In this document: in pieces, positions 7,657 to 15,398 of the stretch | How the letters are laid out: every line of letters begins with the position of its first letter | Numbering within the stretch: position 1 is the stretch's first letter | Assembly: GCF_007786475.1 (NCBI RefSeq) | Contig: NZ_VNJJ01000017.1 | Location: forward strand, 28,320-92,319 | Direction of reading: 5' to 3' | DNA length: 64,000 nt | Source: Cohnella terricola | Lineage (GTDB): Bacteria > Bacillota > Bacilli > Paenibacillales > Paenibacillaceae | Translations under genes and position numbers: made by a program | The notes under the pieces: model-generated | The model's database searches: none | What the model saw: only the letters and a program-made list of their open reading frames with translations | What the model was told of the DNA's origin: nothing

Positions 7657-8187
7657 ATGGGAAACGCAATATCACTACCTAACGAATTAGAACATTTAGT
7701 TGACTCCTTACATATGTCTAATGGATTAACTTCAGTTTTTATTGAGGTTTTAGCTATTAGTGGATCCATATTAGCTAAAACAAATAGAGAAAAAGAACTA
7801 ATTATCTGGTTAGCACAACGTGATCAAGCAATAGTAGGAATAGGTACTGTAGGTTTTGACATAGATGAAATGCCCTGGACAATTGGTTACTTTGAAAAAG
7901 AAAAGGAGTTTATCTTACGAGTTATTAATAGTGCAATGGATGGTTTAGGATGGGAGAGATTAAGTTATGAACCGCGCAAAGATTGGGTTATTAAAAGCTT
8001 AGATAAATTTCGACTAATGATTTGTACTTTTGATAAAGAAAATGTAAATTTAAATAATTATTTAGAATGGTCTGAAATTGAAGAAGATGATGAGTGGCCA
8101 ACAATCCCAATAGGATACCCCAAATGTGAGAAACATGATCTTTACTTGTCATGTCATGGCTGTATTCTCTGTAATAATGGAAGCTAG
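7657..8187 (+). CDS. Hypothetical protein with C-terminal cysteine cluster
   Basis: 176 aa from the ATG at 7657, chosen because GAAAGGAA precedes it; the frame is also open back into the attC-like site. The family is not recognised. The C-terminus KCEKHDLYLSCHGCILC has four Cys and two His in 17 residues and looks like a small zinc site. The centre is acidic (YLEWSEIEEDDEWP). It is soluble with no signal peptide, and is a one-gene unit between site sequences. Confidence 0.68.
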   Translation: MGNAISLPNELEHLVDSLHMSNGLTSVFIEVLAISGSILAKTNREKELIIWLAQRDQAIVGIGTVGFDIDEMPWTIGYFEKEKEFILRVINSAMDGLGWERLSYEPRKDWVIKSLDKFRLMICTFDKENVNLNNYLEWSEIEEDDEWPTIPIGYPKCEKHDLYLSCHGCILCNNGS

Positions 8188-8211
8188 ATAAAGCTGGACC
8201 AAGAAGTTTTT

Positions 8212-8256
8212 AGAACATCGGAGTCTCTCGGCTTCGTGAATACAAGAACGTTAGCA
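8212..8256 (+). repeat. attC-like right half-site
   Basis: L' CGTGAAT 8235-8241 and R' GTTAGCA 8250-8256. It is preceded by AGTTTTTAGAACATCGGA, the same string that ends the truncated SRPBCC gene at 13003-13020. Confidence 0.55.
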
Positions 8257-8304
8257 GAAACTTCTGCAGTGCATGTTCAAATCCAAAATTGGGGTTGAAT
8301 TTAT

Positions 8305-9207
8305 ATGTTTCTTATTTTTTGTTCAGATCCGATGAATAAAAATGTAGTAGATTCGGATTATCAATTGGAATATACCATTGCTAAATCTCTTGGGTTTACT
8401 GTGAAGTTGATCAGCCTTGAGGAGTTATTGGAAGGCAACATTGACGGAGCACTTAGTAAAATTAGTGCTGTTGAACATCCTGAATCAGCCCTATATAGGG
8501 GCTGGATGATGAAGCCTAAGATCTATGAAAACTTTTATACCGGATTGCATAAAAAGAATATCATTCTCATTAACAATCCTGATGCGTATAGGAATGGTCA
8601 TTGGCTGCCCCATTCTTATGACAAAATTAAAGACTTTACCCCTTATAGCAATTGGATTCAAATTGAAAATATTAAGAATGATTTCGATCAGATCTTAAAG
8701 AATCTATCTGAATTTGGGCAAAAGCCGATAATCATAAAGGACTATGTAAAGTCTAGAAAACACGAATGGAACGAATCATTTTTCATACCTGATGCTTCGG
8801 ATAGTCAACATGCAACCAAAGTAATCAAGAGTTTCATCGATCGACAAGGCGAAGACATTAATGAAGGTATAGTATTTAGGGAATTCGTGAATCTCGAACG
8901 AATAACTGTGCATACAAAGAGCCAGATGCCACTCTCAAAGGAATATAGGTTATTTTATCTCGAGAATCGTTTTCTTTTTCAGTTCGATTATTGGGAAGAA
9001 ATCCAATATGATGAAGACAAACCTGATTTGACGATCTTCAATCGTCTTGCCCAACAGATTAGTAGCAACTTTTTTACGATGGACATAGGCAAGACAGTTT
9101 ATGGAGATTGGATAGTTATTGAAATCGGGGATGGGCAAGTATCTGGTTTGCCAATTGATTCAGATATTCTGGGATTTTATAAAGCCATTAAAGAGCGTAT
9201 GGGTTGA
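8305..9207 (+). CDS. ATP-grasp domain protein (DUF4343-like)
   Basis: 300 aa. The N-terminal part (MFLIFCSDPMNKNVVDSDY) is a pre-ATP-grasp alpha/beta domain. KPIIIKDYVKSRKHEWNE near residues 142-159 looks like the nucleotide-binding Lys segment. EGIVFREFVNLE (about 191-202) and VIEIGDGQVSGLP near the C-terminus are the usual adenine and metal-binding strands. The family is predicted to make acyl-phosphate-dependent ligations. The substrate is unknown and no partner ligase gene is nearby, in keeping with a cassette. Confidence 0.8.
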   Translation: MFLIFCSDPMNKNVVDSDYQLEYTIAKSLGFTVKLISLEELLEGNIDGALSKISAVEHPESALYRGWMMKPKIYENFYTGLHKKNIILINNPDAYRNGHWLPHSYDKIKDFTPYSNWIQIENIKNDFDQILKNLSEFGQKPIIIKDYVKSRKHEWNESFFIPDASDSQHATKVIKSFIDRQGEDINEGIVFREFVNLERITVHTKSQMPLSKEYRLFYLENRFLFQFDYWEEIQYDEDKPDLTIFNRLAQQISSNFFTMDIGKTVYGDWIVIEIGDGQVSGLPIDSDILGFYKAIKERMG

Positions 9208-9228
9208 ATCGGAGAGGGCAGTAGCATC

Positions 9229-9250
9229 AGCTAACACCATGTTCTAAGAA
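9229..9250 (+). repeat. attC-like left half-site remnant
   Basis: AGCTAACACCATGTTC at 9229-9244 matches the common R''-spacer-L'' start, but the next gene begins 12 bp further on. The rest of the site is deleted. Confidence 0.45.
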
Positions 9251-9261
9251 AGGACTATAAT

Positions 9262-9849
9262 ATGGCTACAATTGCCCTAGTAAGGCACGGGACAACTGAT
9301 TGGAACAAAGAAGGCAGGGCCCAGGGGAGTTCAGATATTTCTCTAGATCAAGAAGGAATTCACCAAGCATTGCTTTTGGCCCATAGGATAAGTTCTGAAG
9401 ATTGGGGCCATATATATTCAAGTAGTTTAGCAAGAGCACATCAAACAGCAATTATTTTAGGCAATGCAATTGGACTTGATATCAAATTTGATAATCGCCT
9501 TAAAGAAAGGCGAGGAGGTCAAATTGAAGGAACCACTGAAAATGAAAGAATAAATAAATGGGGGGAAAATTGGAGGAATTTAGATCTTGGTATTGAACCC
9601 ATTGAGGATGTTCAAAAAAGGGGAATTAACTTCTTAGAAGAGATAAACTTAAAACATAAAGGTGAAAAAATTCTTGTGGTTTCTCACGGTGCTTTGATTC
9701 AATATAGTTTTAATAAATTATTACCACATATCCCAATAAAACACTTAGGTAATACATCAATTACTATCATAGAAAAGATTGATAACCAATGGTCAACCGA
9801 ATTATATAATTGCACGAAACATCTTTTGAGTACATTCAAAGAAGACTGA
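9262..9849 (+). CDS. Histidine phosphatase family protein (phosphoglycerate mutase-like)
   Basis: 195 aa. The catalytic LVRHGTTDWN has RHG at residues 8-10, the phosphate-binding Arg follows in SSLARAHQTA, the proton donor Glu is in RLKERRGGQIEG, and the second His is in VVSHGALIQY. It is short and single-domain, like the CobC/PhoE branch. The substrate is unknown. AAAGGACTATAAT precedes the start. A second protein of this family is at 38730. Confidence 0.9.
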   Translation: MATIALVRHGTTDWNKEGRAQGSSDISLDQEGIHQALLLAHRISSEDWGHIYSSSLARAHQTAIILGNAIGLDIKFDNRLKERRGGQIEGTTENERINKWGENWRNLDLGIEPIEDVQKRGINFLEEINLKHKGEKILVVSHGALIQYSFNKLLPHIPIKHLGNTSITIIEKIDNQWSTELYNCTKHLLSTFKED

Positions 9850-9856
9850 TCCTTCT

Positions 9857-10041
9857 GATAAACCATATTCACGCTTTGGGGCACTTGCCCCTCGATCCGG
9901 CAGAAGTATGAAGAGGATTCGATGATGAATTTTCAAAGCAAGAAAGCAGATCAGTCGGACACATCCGCACCACCTAACCGCATCGTTGCCGCCCTTCCGG
10001 CTTAAGGTGGTGAGACGCCGTGAACACAAGAACGTTAGATG
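9857..10041 (+). repeat. attC-like site, complete, 185 bp, type I long form
   Basis: GATAAAC 9857-9863, L'' TTCACGC 9868-9874, L' CGTGAAC 10020-10026, R' GTTAGAT 10035-10041. An inner stem pairs CACCACCTAA with TTAAGGTGGTG. Confidence 0.72.
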
Positions 10042-10069
10042 AAATACATGCACGAGCGGAGAGGATCTT

Positions 10070-10501
10070 ATGGTTTTTCGATTGCTGACATTAGCTTTAG
10101 TTTTTATTTCTCTTATTTCAGCTTGTAGTTCAAAGCCGTATAACTATGATACAGCTATTAATAACGGGAACATTGTAAATTTACATGGAAACATAAAGAA
10201 TGGTGAACGACTCGAAGTATTTTATCAAAACTATAAATCAAAAACTAAAGACAAAATAAGAATCACGCAGTTCACAATTGAGGGAGATCCAATTATTTAT
10301 GATTTTGATTTTGATGGGATAGATATTAAATTAAGGTATGATAACTCGAAAGATAAGCATGGAACATCGAATATCAGATCTACTGCCTGTAAAGAACTTA
10401 TAAAAACAGCAACCAAGGCTGGAAATGATTACACATTAAAAGGATGTTACGGTAAGGATATAGATTTAGGAAATGATTTCAGGTTCGAAGTGAGCACTTA
10501 A
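10070..10501 (+). CDS. DUF4362-like lipoprotein
   Basis: 143 aa with a lipoprotein signal peptide ending in LISAC (Cys19). The mature part has VNLHGNIKNGERLEVF, then RITQFTIEGDPI, DFDFDGIDIKLRYDNS and a C-terminal YTLKGCYG. This is the pattern of the DUF4362 lipoproteins of Bacillaceae and Paenibacillaceae. It should be membrane-anchored and extracellular. Function unknown. GGAGAGG lies upstream. It ends directly at the ankyrin gene region, with no site in between. Confidence 0.78.
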   Translation: MVFRLLTLALVFISLISACSSKPYNYDTAINNGNIVNLHGNIKNGERLEVFYQNYKSKTKDKIRITQFTIEGDPIIYDFDFDGIDIKLRYDNSKDKHGTSNIRSTACKELIKTATKAGNDYTLKGCYGKDIDLGNDFRFEVST

Positions 10502-10566
10502 TGATTTTGAGGGTAGCCCAAGATGGAAGAAAATTAATATACTCTGGCGTAAGGAGAGAAGCACAT

Positions 10567-11622
10567 ATGAGCAGAAAGAAAAAAACCTTACCGAAAAATT
10601 TTGATGAACTCGTTAAAGCAGGCGACATAACAGTATTAAAAGAGGTATTCACCCAAAGCGAATTGAATGCCCGTGGCGGTTACAGTAAATCACCAGCCTT
10701 GAGCTTTTTCAAAATACCGAATGAATTGATTCGCTGGCTCGTAGTACAGGGGGCGGATATAAATGCTAGAGACAATTACGGAAGAACGCCTTTGCACGAA
10801 CATGCAATAAGTTGGTGCGGTAATACTGAATTGCTGCTTGAATTAGGTGCAGATATAGAAGCCATTGATTATCAAAACGAGACACCTTTATTTGCCGCCG
10901 CAGGTTCGTTTAAATCAAATGCGGTTCACACGTTGGTTACTAAAGGTGCAAATATCAGCGCAGAAAATAAGATGAAACAGACTCCATTAGAAAAAGCTTT
11001 GGCACGGTGCAAAAACGCGGATATTGTTAATATCGCGGAAATTGCCGATATTTTGCTTAACGCTGGAACAGCAGTAACGCCGGAAATGAAAGACTCTATT
11101 AGGCGAATTGGAAACGATTTTGAATTTCATAGAGATGGCTTTAATAAAGAATATTTGAATCAAACCGATGAGGCACTTTTACGTCTATATGAGCTATTTG
11201 ATGTTCCCCCAGTAGAAAAGCGAAAGACGCACGACGGCGCTTCTTCAATAACAGTATCAACAAAGGGGTGGCAGGCGCAACATAATGAACTCTGGAGTTT
11301 ACTTATTCCTTCAAAGGGACATGCGAAAACCGTACAAGGTGAGGTTATCCGTATTACTGGTAAAGTGTCATACGAAATTTTAGATAATGGCGGTATCAAC
11401 TGGGATAATCAATATCGTAAAATGCTCAATAGTTTAATACATTACTTTGGCTTAGGTACACCATTAAATCCCGATGCACTTCAGGAGGCAGTAACATTGG
11501 CGAAAGAACTTCACATTATAAATGGTAGTGCTGAGCCTGCGAGACTGTGCGAACTGGCTGTGCATTGGGTACTCAGCAATCCGAATCCTATTACTCTGGA
11601 AAAGCCTGACTATAGGCGATAA
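10567..11622 (+). CDS. Ankyrin repeat protein
   Basis: 351 aa from the ATG at 10567, supported by AAGGAG; the frame is open back to 10501. There are at least three ankyrin units near residues 55-150, with VQGADINARDNYGRTPLHEHA, LGADIEAIDYQNETPLFAAA and KGANISAENKMKQTPLEKAL pieces. The C-terminal half (GWQAQHNELWSLLIPSKGHAKTVQGEVIR) is a separate domain that I do not recognise by number. It has no signal peptide and is probably a protein-interaction module. No site separates it from the lipoprotein before it. Confidence 0.85.
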   Translation: MSRKKKTLPKNFDELVKAGDITVLKEVFTQSELNARGGYSKSPALSFFKIPNELIRWLVVQGADINARDNYGRTPLHEHAISWCGNTELLLELGADIEAIDYQNETPLFAAAGSFKSNAVHTLVTKGANISAENKMKQTPLEKALARCKNADIVNIAEIADILLNAGTAVTPEMKDSIRRIGNDFEFHRDGFNKEYLNQTDEALLRLYELFDVPPVEKRKTHDGASSITVSTKGWQAQHNELWSLLIPSKGHAKTVQGEVIRITGKVSYEILDNGGINWDNQYRKMLNSLIHYFGLGTPLNPDALQEAVTLAKELHIINGSAEPARLCELAVHWVLSNPNPITLEKPDYRR

Positions 11623-11653
11623 CTAATGTTCGAGCGAGAAAGGAAAAACAAAA

Positions 11654-12148
11654 TTGATTACTCTAAGACTTACTAAAGAATTATTGAAAGACATGAAAAC
11701 AACTCCAATTGAAAAAATGAGCTTGCCTCCGTTGTTAAGCTGGCATGTAAATATCTATAACTTAAACAAGCGTAAACACATCGTCTTTGTGAATGATCTT
11801 ACAAGATTAGCAATAATCATTGATGGAATAAGAACAGGACAGTTAGAGCGATTGAAAGAGAAATTCTTGTTAACTCTCCGGGAATACCTACTGCGAGAGG
11901 GAGTTGAAGAGAATTTGATCAATACATATTTAGAGTATGGTAACGAAGTAGTTATTTCAAAGTCAAACAATAGAAGTGTACTAGGAACGATGAAGGAAGT
12001 TACATTTTTCATAGAAGATGATTTTAACGACAACACTGAAAGATTGAAATGGCTGAATAGATTAATTCATAAACCAATAGATTACAAGAAACCAATAAAG
12101 CTCTTTGAAGAATCAATCAAAGAGCATAAAAACTATCTTGCAGAATGA
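11654..12148 (+). CDS. DUF6933-like protein
   Basis: 164 aa, TTG start after AGAAAGGA. It begins LRLTKELLKDM, then PPLLSWHVNIYNLNKRKHI, VFVNDLTRLAIIIDGIR and a helical C-terminus. This matches the family annotated as DUF6933 (LT/CTKKL start, PLxSWHANL). Function unknown. A truncated relative lies at 38585. The upstream junction keeps only GATAAC from a left half-site, and the downstream one starts with an exact GCCTAAC. Confidence 0.7.
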   Translation: MITLRLTKELLKDMKTTPIEKMSLPPLLSWHVNIYNLNKRKHIVFVNDLTRLAIIIDGIRTGQLERLKEKFLLTLREYLLREGVEENLINTYLEYGNEVVISKSNNRSVLGTMKEVTFFIEDDFNDNTERLKWLNRLIHKPIDYKKPIKLFEESIKEHKNYLAE

Positions 12149-12175
12149 ATGTAAACACAGACGGGCACTGGCGTC

Positions 12176-12333
12176 GCCTAACACGATATTCATGCATCGA
12201 GGCATTCACCTTTCGGTCCGATTGGAAGTAAAGACGAATTCAAATCAGCGCGAACTCAGATACAGGGAAGCAGAAGCAGTCGAACACATCCAACCCCCAA
12301 ACCGCATAGCTGCCGTCCTTCGGGCCGTTAAAT
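12176..12333 (+). repeat. attC-like site with exact outer cores, L' lost
   Basis: GCCTAAC 12176-12182 matches RYYYAAC and GTTAAAT 12327-12333 matches GTTRRRY. The centre holds the type I segment CGAACTCAGATACAGGGAAG. The CGTGAA L' box is absent. Confidence 0.55.
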
Positions 12334-12439
12334 GAAACCACCTTAGCGAAATAGAGATCTATATCCTAAAAATGGATTTTGTTGTAGAATAATAGAGAAT
12401 TTAATAAGTCCTAAAGCATAGGGCATTTCAGGTGAATAT

Positions 12440-12610
12440 ATGAAAAAGTTATTTGTGATTCTCATTGCTCTGGCAGTATTAGTTGGGACTACATCTTCTG
12501 CATATGCTCATTCAGGGCGGACTGATAAAAATGGTGGACATAATTGCTCGGCAAAATCTAAACAAAAAGGACTTTGTACAGGATATCATTATCACAATAA
12601 GAAGAAATAA
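12440..12610 (+). CDS. Secreted YHYH-motif small protein
   Basis: 56 aa. Lys-rich start, hydrophobic core LFVILIALAVLVG, and a signal peptidase site near SSAYA-H (residue 23). The mature 33-residue peptide HSGRTDKNGGHNC...GLCTGYHYHN is the short His/Cys metal-site motif of YHYH-domain proteins, otherwise often fused to nucleases or wall proteins. The two Cys probably form a disulphide or metal site. AGGTG precedes the start. It follows a site whose right core is GTTAAAT. Confidence 0.75.
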   Translation: MKKLFVILIALAVLVGTTSSAYAHSGRTDKNGGHNCSAKSKQKGLCTGYHYHNKKK

Positions 12611-12633
12611 TAAAATAAAAAAGTATCATCTTA

Positions 12634-12663
12634 AACCCAGCTTAAGTAATCAAAAGCTGGGTT
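12634..12663. terminator. Perfect 10-bp hairpin, strand uncertain
   Basis: AACCCAGCTT pairs with AAGCTGGGTT. Downstream on + there is no T-run, while on the minus strand a T-run lies about 10 bp beyond. It may be a weak terminator for the YHYH gene or a bidirectional element. Confidence 0.35.
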
Positions 12664-12706
12664 GATCTCTATGAGGACGAAGAACAGCATGAAGGGCGGA
12701 AATTAT

Positions 12707-13015
12707 TTGATTACTGTTACGACTCACATTGAGATCTCTGCACCTATTCAGATTTGTTTTGATTTAGCAAGAGATATTGAAATACATACAAAAACAGTCT
12801 GGAAACACACAAAAGAAAAAGCAATTATGGGGATTACATCGGGACCTATCGGATCAGGTCAAACCGTAACATTTGAAGCCACTCATTTTTTAGTAAGGCA
12901 AAGACTGACCTCAAAAATTACAGAATATCATGAACCCTATTTATTCGTTGATGAAATGGAAAAAGGAGCTTTTAAGAGCCTTAAGCATGTACACGAATTT
13001 AAACAAAGTTTTTAG
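12707..13015 (+). pseudogene. SRPBCC-family protein, C-terminally truncated
   Basis: 102 aa from a TTG at 12707 with GGGCGG upstream; the frame is open back to 12662. It begins ITVTTHIEISAPIQICFDLARDIEIHTKT and continues FEATHFLVRQRLTSKITEY and DEMEKGAFKSLKHVHEF, the START/SRPBCC-type polyketide cyclase-like family. Relatives run on for about 45 more residues after HVHEF, so the C-terminal strand and helix are missing. The break falls on AGTTTTTAGAACATCGGA, which also occurs before the half-site at 8212. Truncation by a cassette-junction event is likely. Confidence 0.7.
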
Positions 13016-13109
13016 AACATCGGAATTATCAATTAAAGATACTTGCTGAAGAACGAGTGTAGGCATCTCAAGGATCCGCCAGAGGCATTTCGGAGAAGGG
13101 GGAATAACA

Positions 13110-13583
13110 ATGAAAAAATATATTGAATTTTCTTTTTATTTACCGTTTTTTGATTTGATAGATGATACAGATGAAACTTCTAGTCTAGAAGAATTAATGA
13201 GACAATTTGATTTAAGTCTTAATATAGAGGGGTTAGATAATCAATATTTATCATATGGAGATGGGGCTTTTAGAGCAGGAAAGGGCGATATTTTTGTATT
13301 TTTTAAGAAAGACGATAAGGAAAGTTTTATATTAATAGATTTGTTTAACGACTTTACCGATCAACATAACATGGTGAAATTAGGAGTACGCTGTGAAGTT
13401 AATAAAGATAAACAAATAAGGAATATACTATCAAGTATACACTCAAGGGCGGAAATTAAAAGCAGCCTAAAAGAGAGCGATGATGATTTACTGAAGTTTG
13501 AGATATGTAACGTAGATTATCCAAAAGAGATTCGTTATGGGAATCAAAAATACATAATAAACATTTATTATAACGCTATCTAG
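13110..13583 (+). CDS. Hypothetical protein
   Basis: 157 aa, ATG after GGAGAAGGGGG. The family is not recognised. It is acidic and soluble, with an early LPFFDLIDDTDETSS loop, strand-rich SYGDGAFRAGKGDIFVFF and LIDLFNDFTDQHNMVKLG, and a C-terminal KYIINIYYNAI. It may be a small alpha/beta immunity-like or ligand-binding protein, but I assign no function. It is bounded on the right by a left half-site. Confidence 0.65.
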   Translation: MKKYIEFSFYLPFFDLIDDTDETSSLEELMRQFDLSLNIEGLDNQYLSYGDGAFRAGKGDIFVFFKKDDKESFILIDLFNDFTDQHNMVKLGVRCEVNKDKQIRNILSSIHSRAEIKSSLKESDDDLLKFEICNVDYPKEIRYGNQKYIINIYYNAI

Positions 13584-13616
13584 ACATTATGAGAGTAGTT
13601 CAAAGTCAGATACTTT

Positions 13617-13645
13617 TTATAACACCATATTCAAGCATCGAATCA
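13617..13645 (+). repeat. attC-like left half-site
   Basis: TATAACACCATATTCAAGC follows the common R''-spacer-L'' with one base change in L''. No right half precedes the next gene. Confidence 0.45.
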
Positions 13646-13714
13646 TCACGACTTTTTTTGAAGTAGTAAGCCAGTAAATCATACATATCAACGTCCTGTG
13701 GCTGCCCAAAAAAC

Positions 13715-13730
13715 AGAACATACGTTTTTG
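13715..13730 (+). promoter_or_regulatory. LexA/DinR (SOS) box candidate upstream of dinB-like gene
   Basis: GAACATACGTTT at 13717-13728 fits the Gram-positive SOS operator GAACNNNNGTTC with one mismatch. It lies about 48 bp before the DinB-family start, and a GTAATAT -10-like box follows. Confidence 0.5.
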
Positions 13731-13775
13731 TGTGTGGTAATATGAAATTATTACTATTTTAAGGAGATGACTAGG

Positions 13776-14249
13776 ATGTCAAATGAGCCATTAAAGGTAA
13801 TAGAAGCATACACATATTTTTGGGCGGATTATGAATTCAATGATTTAACCTGGAACCAATCATATGCCGAAGGAAAAGCGACTATTGCAGAAATTATTGG
13901 TCATCTTATGAATTGGGATCACTACTTAATATCTAACGTCGTTCGTGCTGTGAAAGCAGGGAAAGGAATAGAATTCCCTGATTTTGATTCACATAATAAG
14001 CTCGGATATGAATACGTAAAGAATAAAACGAAAAACCAGATAGTAAATGAGTTTAAAGAAACCAGGATTCAATTGCATAGTTTATTAATTGAAAACCTAG
14101 AAATAGTGAATAGGCACACAACAGCCAACGGAGTGAGTAACTGCCCGAATACAGGAACCCCATATAGTTTACTTTATATCATCCAAGAATTTATAGAACA
14201 TGATGAACATCATAAAAAACAAATAGAATCTGTGAATACAAACGAATAA
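13776..14249 (+). CDS. DinB-family protein
   Basis: 157 aa from the ATG at 13776 (AAGGAG at 9 bp; an ATG at 13767 is too close to it). It has the four-helix DinB/YfiT-like fold. GHLMNWDHYLISN carries the first metal His and EFIEHDEHHKKQI the C-terminal His pair. B. subtilis dinB is the DNA-damage-inducible founding member, and here a LexA-box-like sequence precedes the gene. Such proteins are thiol transferases or metal-dependent hydrolases; the exact reaction is unknown. Confidence 0.82.
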   Translation: MSNEPLKVIEAYTYFWADYEFNDLTWNQSYAEGKATIAEIIGHLMNWDHYLISNVVRAVKAGKGIEFPDFDSHNKLGYEYVKNKTKNQIVNEFKETRIQLHSLLIENLEIVNRHTTANGVSNCPNTGTPYSLLYIIQEFIEHDEHHKKQIESVNTNE

Positions 14250-14326
14250 GGAATTGAAAGACTCTTTTGGGCCGACCACGAAACCCGAAACAAGATCAAA
14301 ATCGTGAAATGGACTAACGTGTTTTA

Positions 14327-14356
14327 TTGCGTATTATAATAAAATAAGGATATAAT
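14327..14356 (+). promoter_or_regulatory. Sigma-A type promoter of a dead toxin-antitoxin unit
   Basis: TTGCGT at 14327-14332, 18-bp spacer, TATAAT at 14351-14356. It now reads straight into the antitoxin remnant. Confidence 0.55.
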
Positions 14357-14358
14357 AC

Positions 14359-14546
14359 GCCCGAGCAAAGATCGAAGAAGGAATCCTTGAATTGGATTCA
14401 AGTAAAGGGATTAGTCATTCTGAAGCGATGGAGAAAATCAGGTCATGGATGAATTAGTTTGGTCACCAAGATCACTTAAGGATTTTGATGAGATTGTAAC
14501 ATTTTTACATCAATCTAGAAGACTAATCAAACAAGAATTTAGATGA
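14359..14546 (+). pseudogene. ParD/ParE-type toxin-antitoxin remnant
   Basis: The frame 14359-14457 encodes an antitoxin C-terminus (ARAKIEEGILELDSSKG, then HSEAMEKIRSWMN) with no start. It overlaps by 13 nt a 33-codon ORF at 14445-14546 starting MDELVWSPRSLKDFDEIVTF, which is the N-terminus of a ParE/RelE-family toxin that should run to about 95 residues. The intact promoter directly abuts the antitoxin, so its N-terminus was deleted. Both parts are non-functional. Toxin-antitoxin cassettes are common in large integron arrays (established knowledge). Confidence 0.7.
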
Positions 14547-14642
14547 CATCATGTGAAAGATCAGGCATGGTGTTATTTTTATTTTAAGGGATTATTTGAT
14601 AGCGATTCAGGTGTGCTTCGTTCCTTTAGACTGGTGGGACGT

Positions 14643-14664
14643 CGTGATTACAAGAACGTTATAC
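14643..14664 (+). repeat. attC-like right half-site
   Basis: L' CGTGAT 14643-14648, R' GTTATAC 14658-14664, preceded by GTGGGACGT as in other type I sites. The left half is not convincing. Confidence 0.5.
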
Positions 14665-14701
14665 GACATAGACTAAATTCTTATTTGGAGTGATTTCAAA
14701 G

Positions 14702-15252
14702 ATGTTTAAATTAAACAAGCGTATTCAAGCAATTATGGGAGATGTAATTGTATTTTATTATGCTTTGTTTAAGTGGAGTGGTGTTAATGAAGAGGGGCTA
14801 TGCAATTCATTTTCATTCCATAAAAGGAGCATCTATTTTTTTATTTTTCTTATTCTTTATTAATGTTCGTACAAATGATTCACCTATATGGCATCGTTTA
14901 TATGATAGGTGATTATAATTTAATCCGTCAGAGTCGAGTTAAGATAGCCGACAACAAATTGTTAGTCAACGTTGGGATAAGAAGAACAACTGAAATTGAA
15001 CTGACTAACATTGAATTTATAAAGGAAATCAAAAGTGATAAAGAATTGATTCAGTCTTTTAATAGTTTTTGGGCATGTGTTACCCCATTAATATTGAAAT
15101 ATTTGATTGGATTTAAAGATGAAGTAAATTGTCAGATTAAGCTGAAGAAACAGGTTAAGGCATACGGTATCTTGGGGAGATCTTACCCTATTACTAATGT
15201 AAATTTGTCATTAGATAATTGTAAGGATTTCGTTAATAAAATGATTAAGTAA
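14702..15252 (+). pseudogene. Broken membrane-associated protein gene
   Basis: An N-terminal piece starts at 14702 (MFKLNKRIQAIMGDVIVFYY) with GGAG upstream and stops near 14860. A C-terminal piece in another frame, from 14863, carries YGIVYMIGDYNLIRQSRVKI, NKLLVNVGIRRTTEIELTNI and a hydrophilic tail. The two look like one protein with a hydrophobic middle that lost sequence and frame around 14800-14870. I know no function; the C-terminal half resembles a PH-like cytosolic domain behind membrane helices. Confidence 0.55.
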
Positions 15253-15286
15253 CTTTTTGAAACCTTTTTTTCAGAGGCGTGTAGTC

Positions 15287-15365
15287 GTATTACACCGTAT
15301 TCGCGCACCTGGCAACTTCGCTGTCTTCAGCCGCGGAGACGTCGTGAATGACAATAAAGTTATCG
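15287..15365 (+). repeat. attC-like site, complete, degenerate
   Basis: GTATTAC 15287-15293, L'' TTCGCG 15300-15305, L' CGTGAAT 15343-15349, R' GTTATCG 15359-15365. Confidence 0.55.
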
Positions 15366-15398
15366 AAAATTCATGTAGAACTAAGAGCAGGTGAAACC

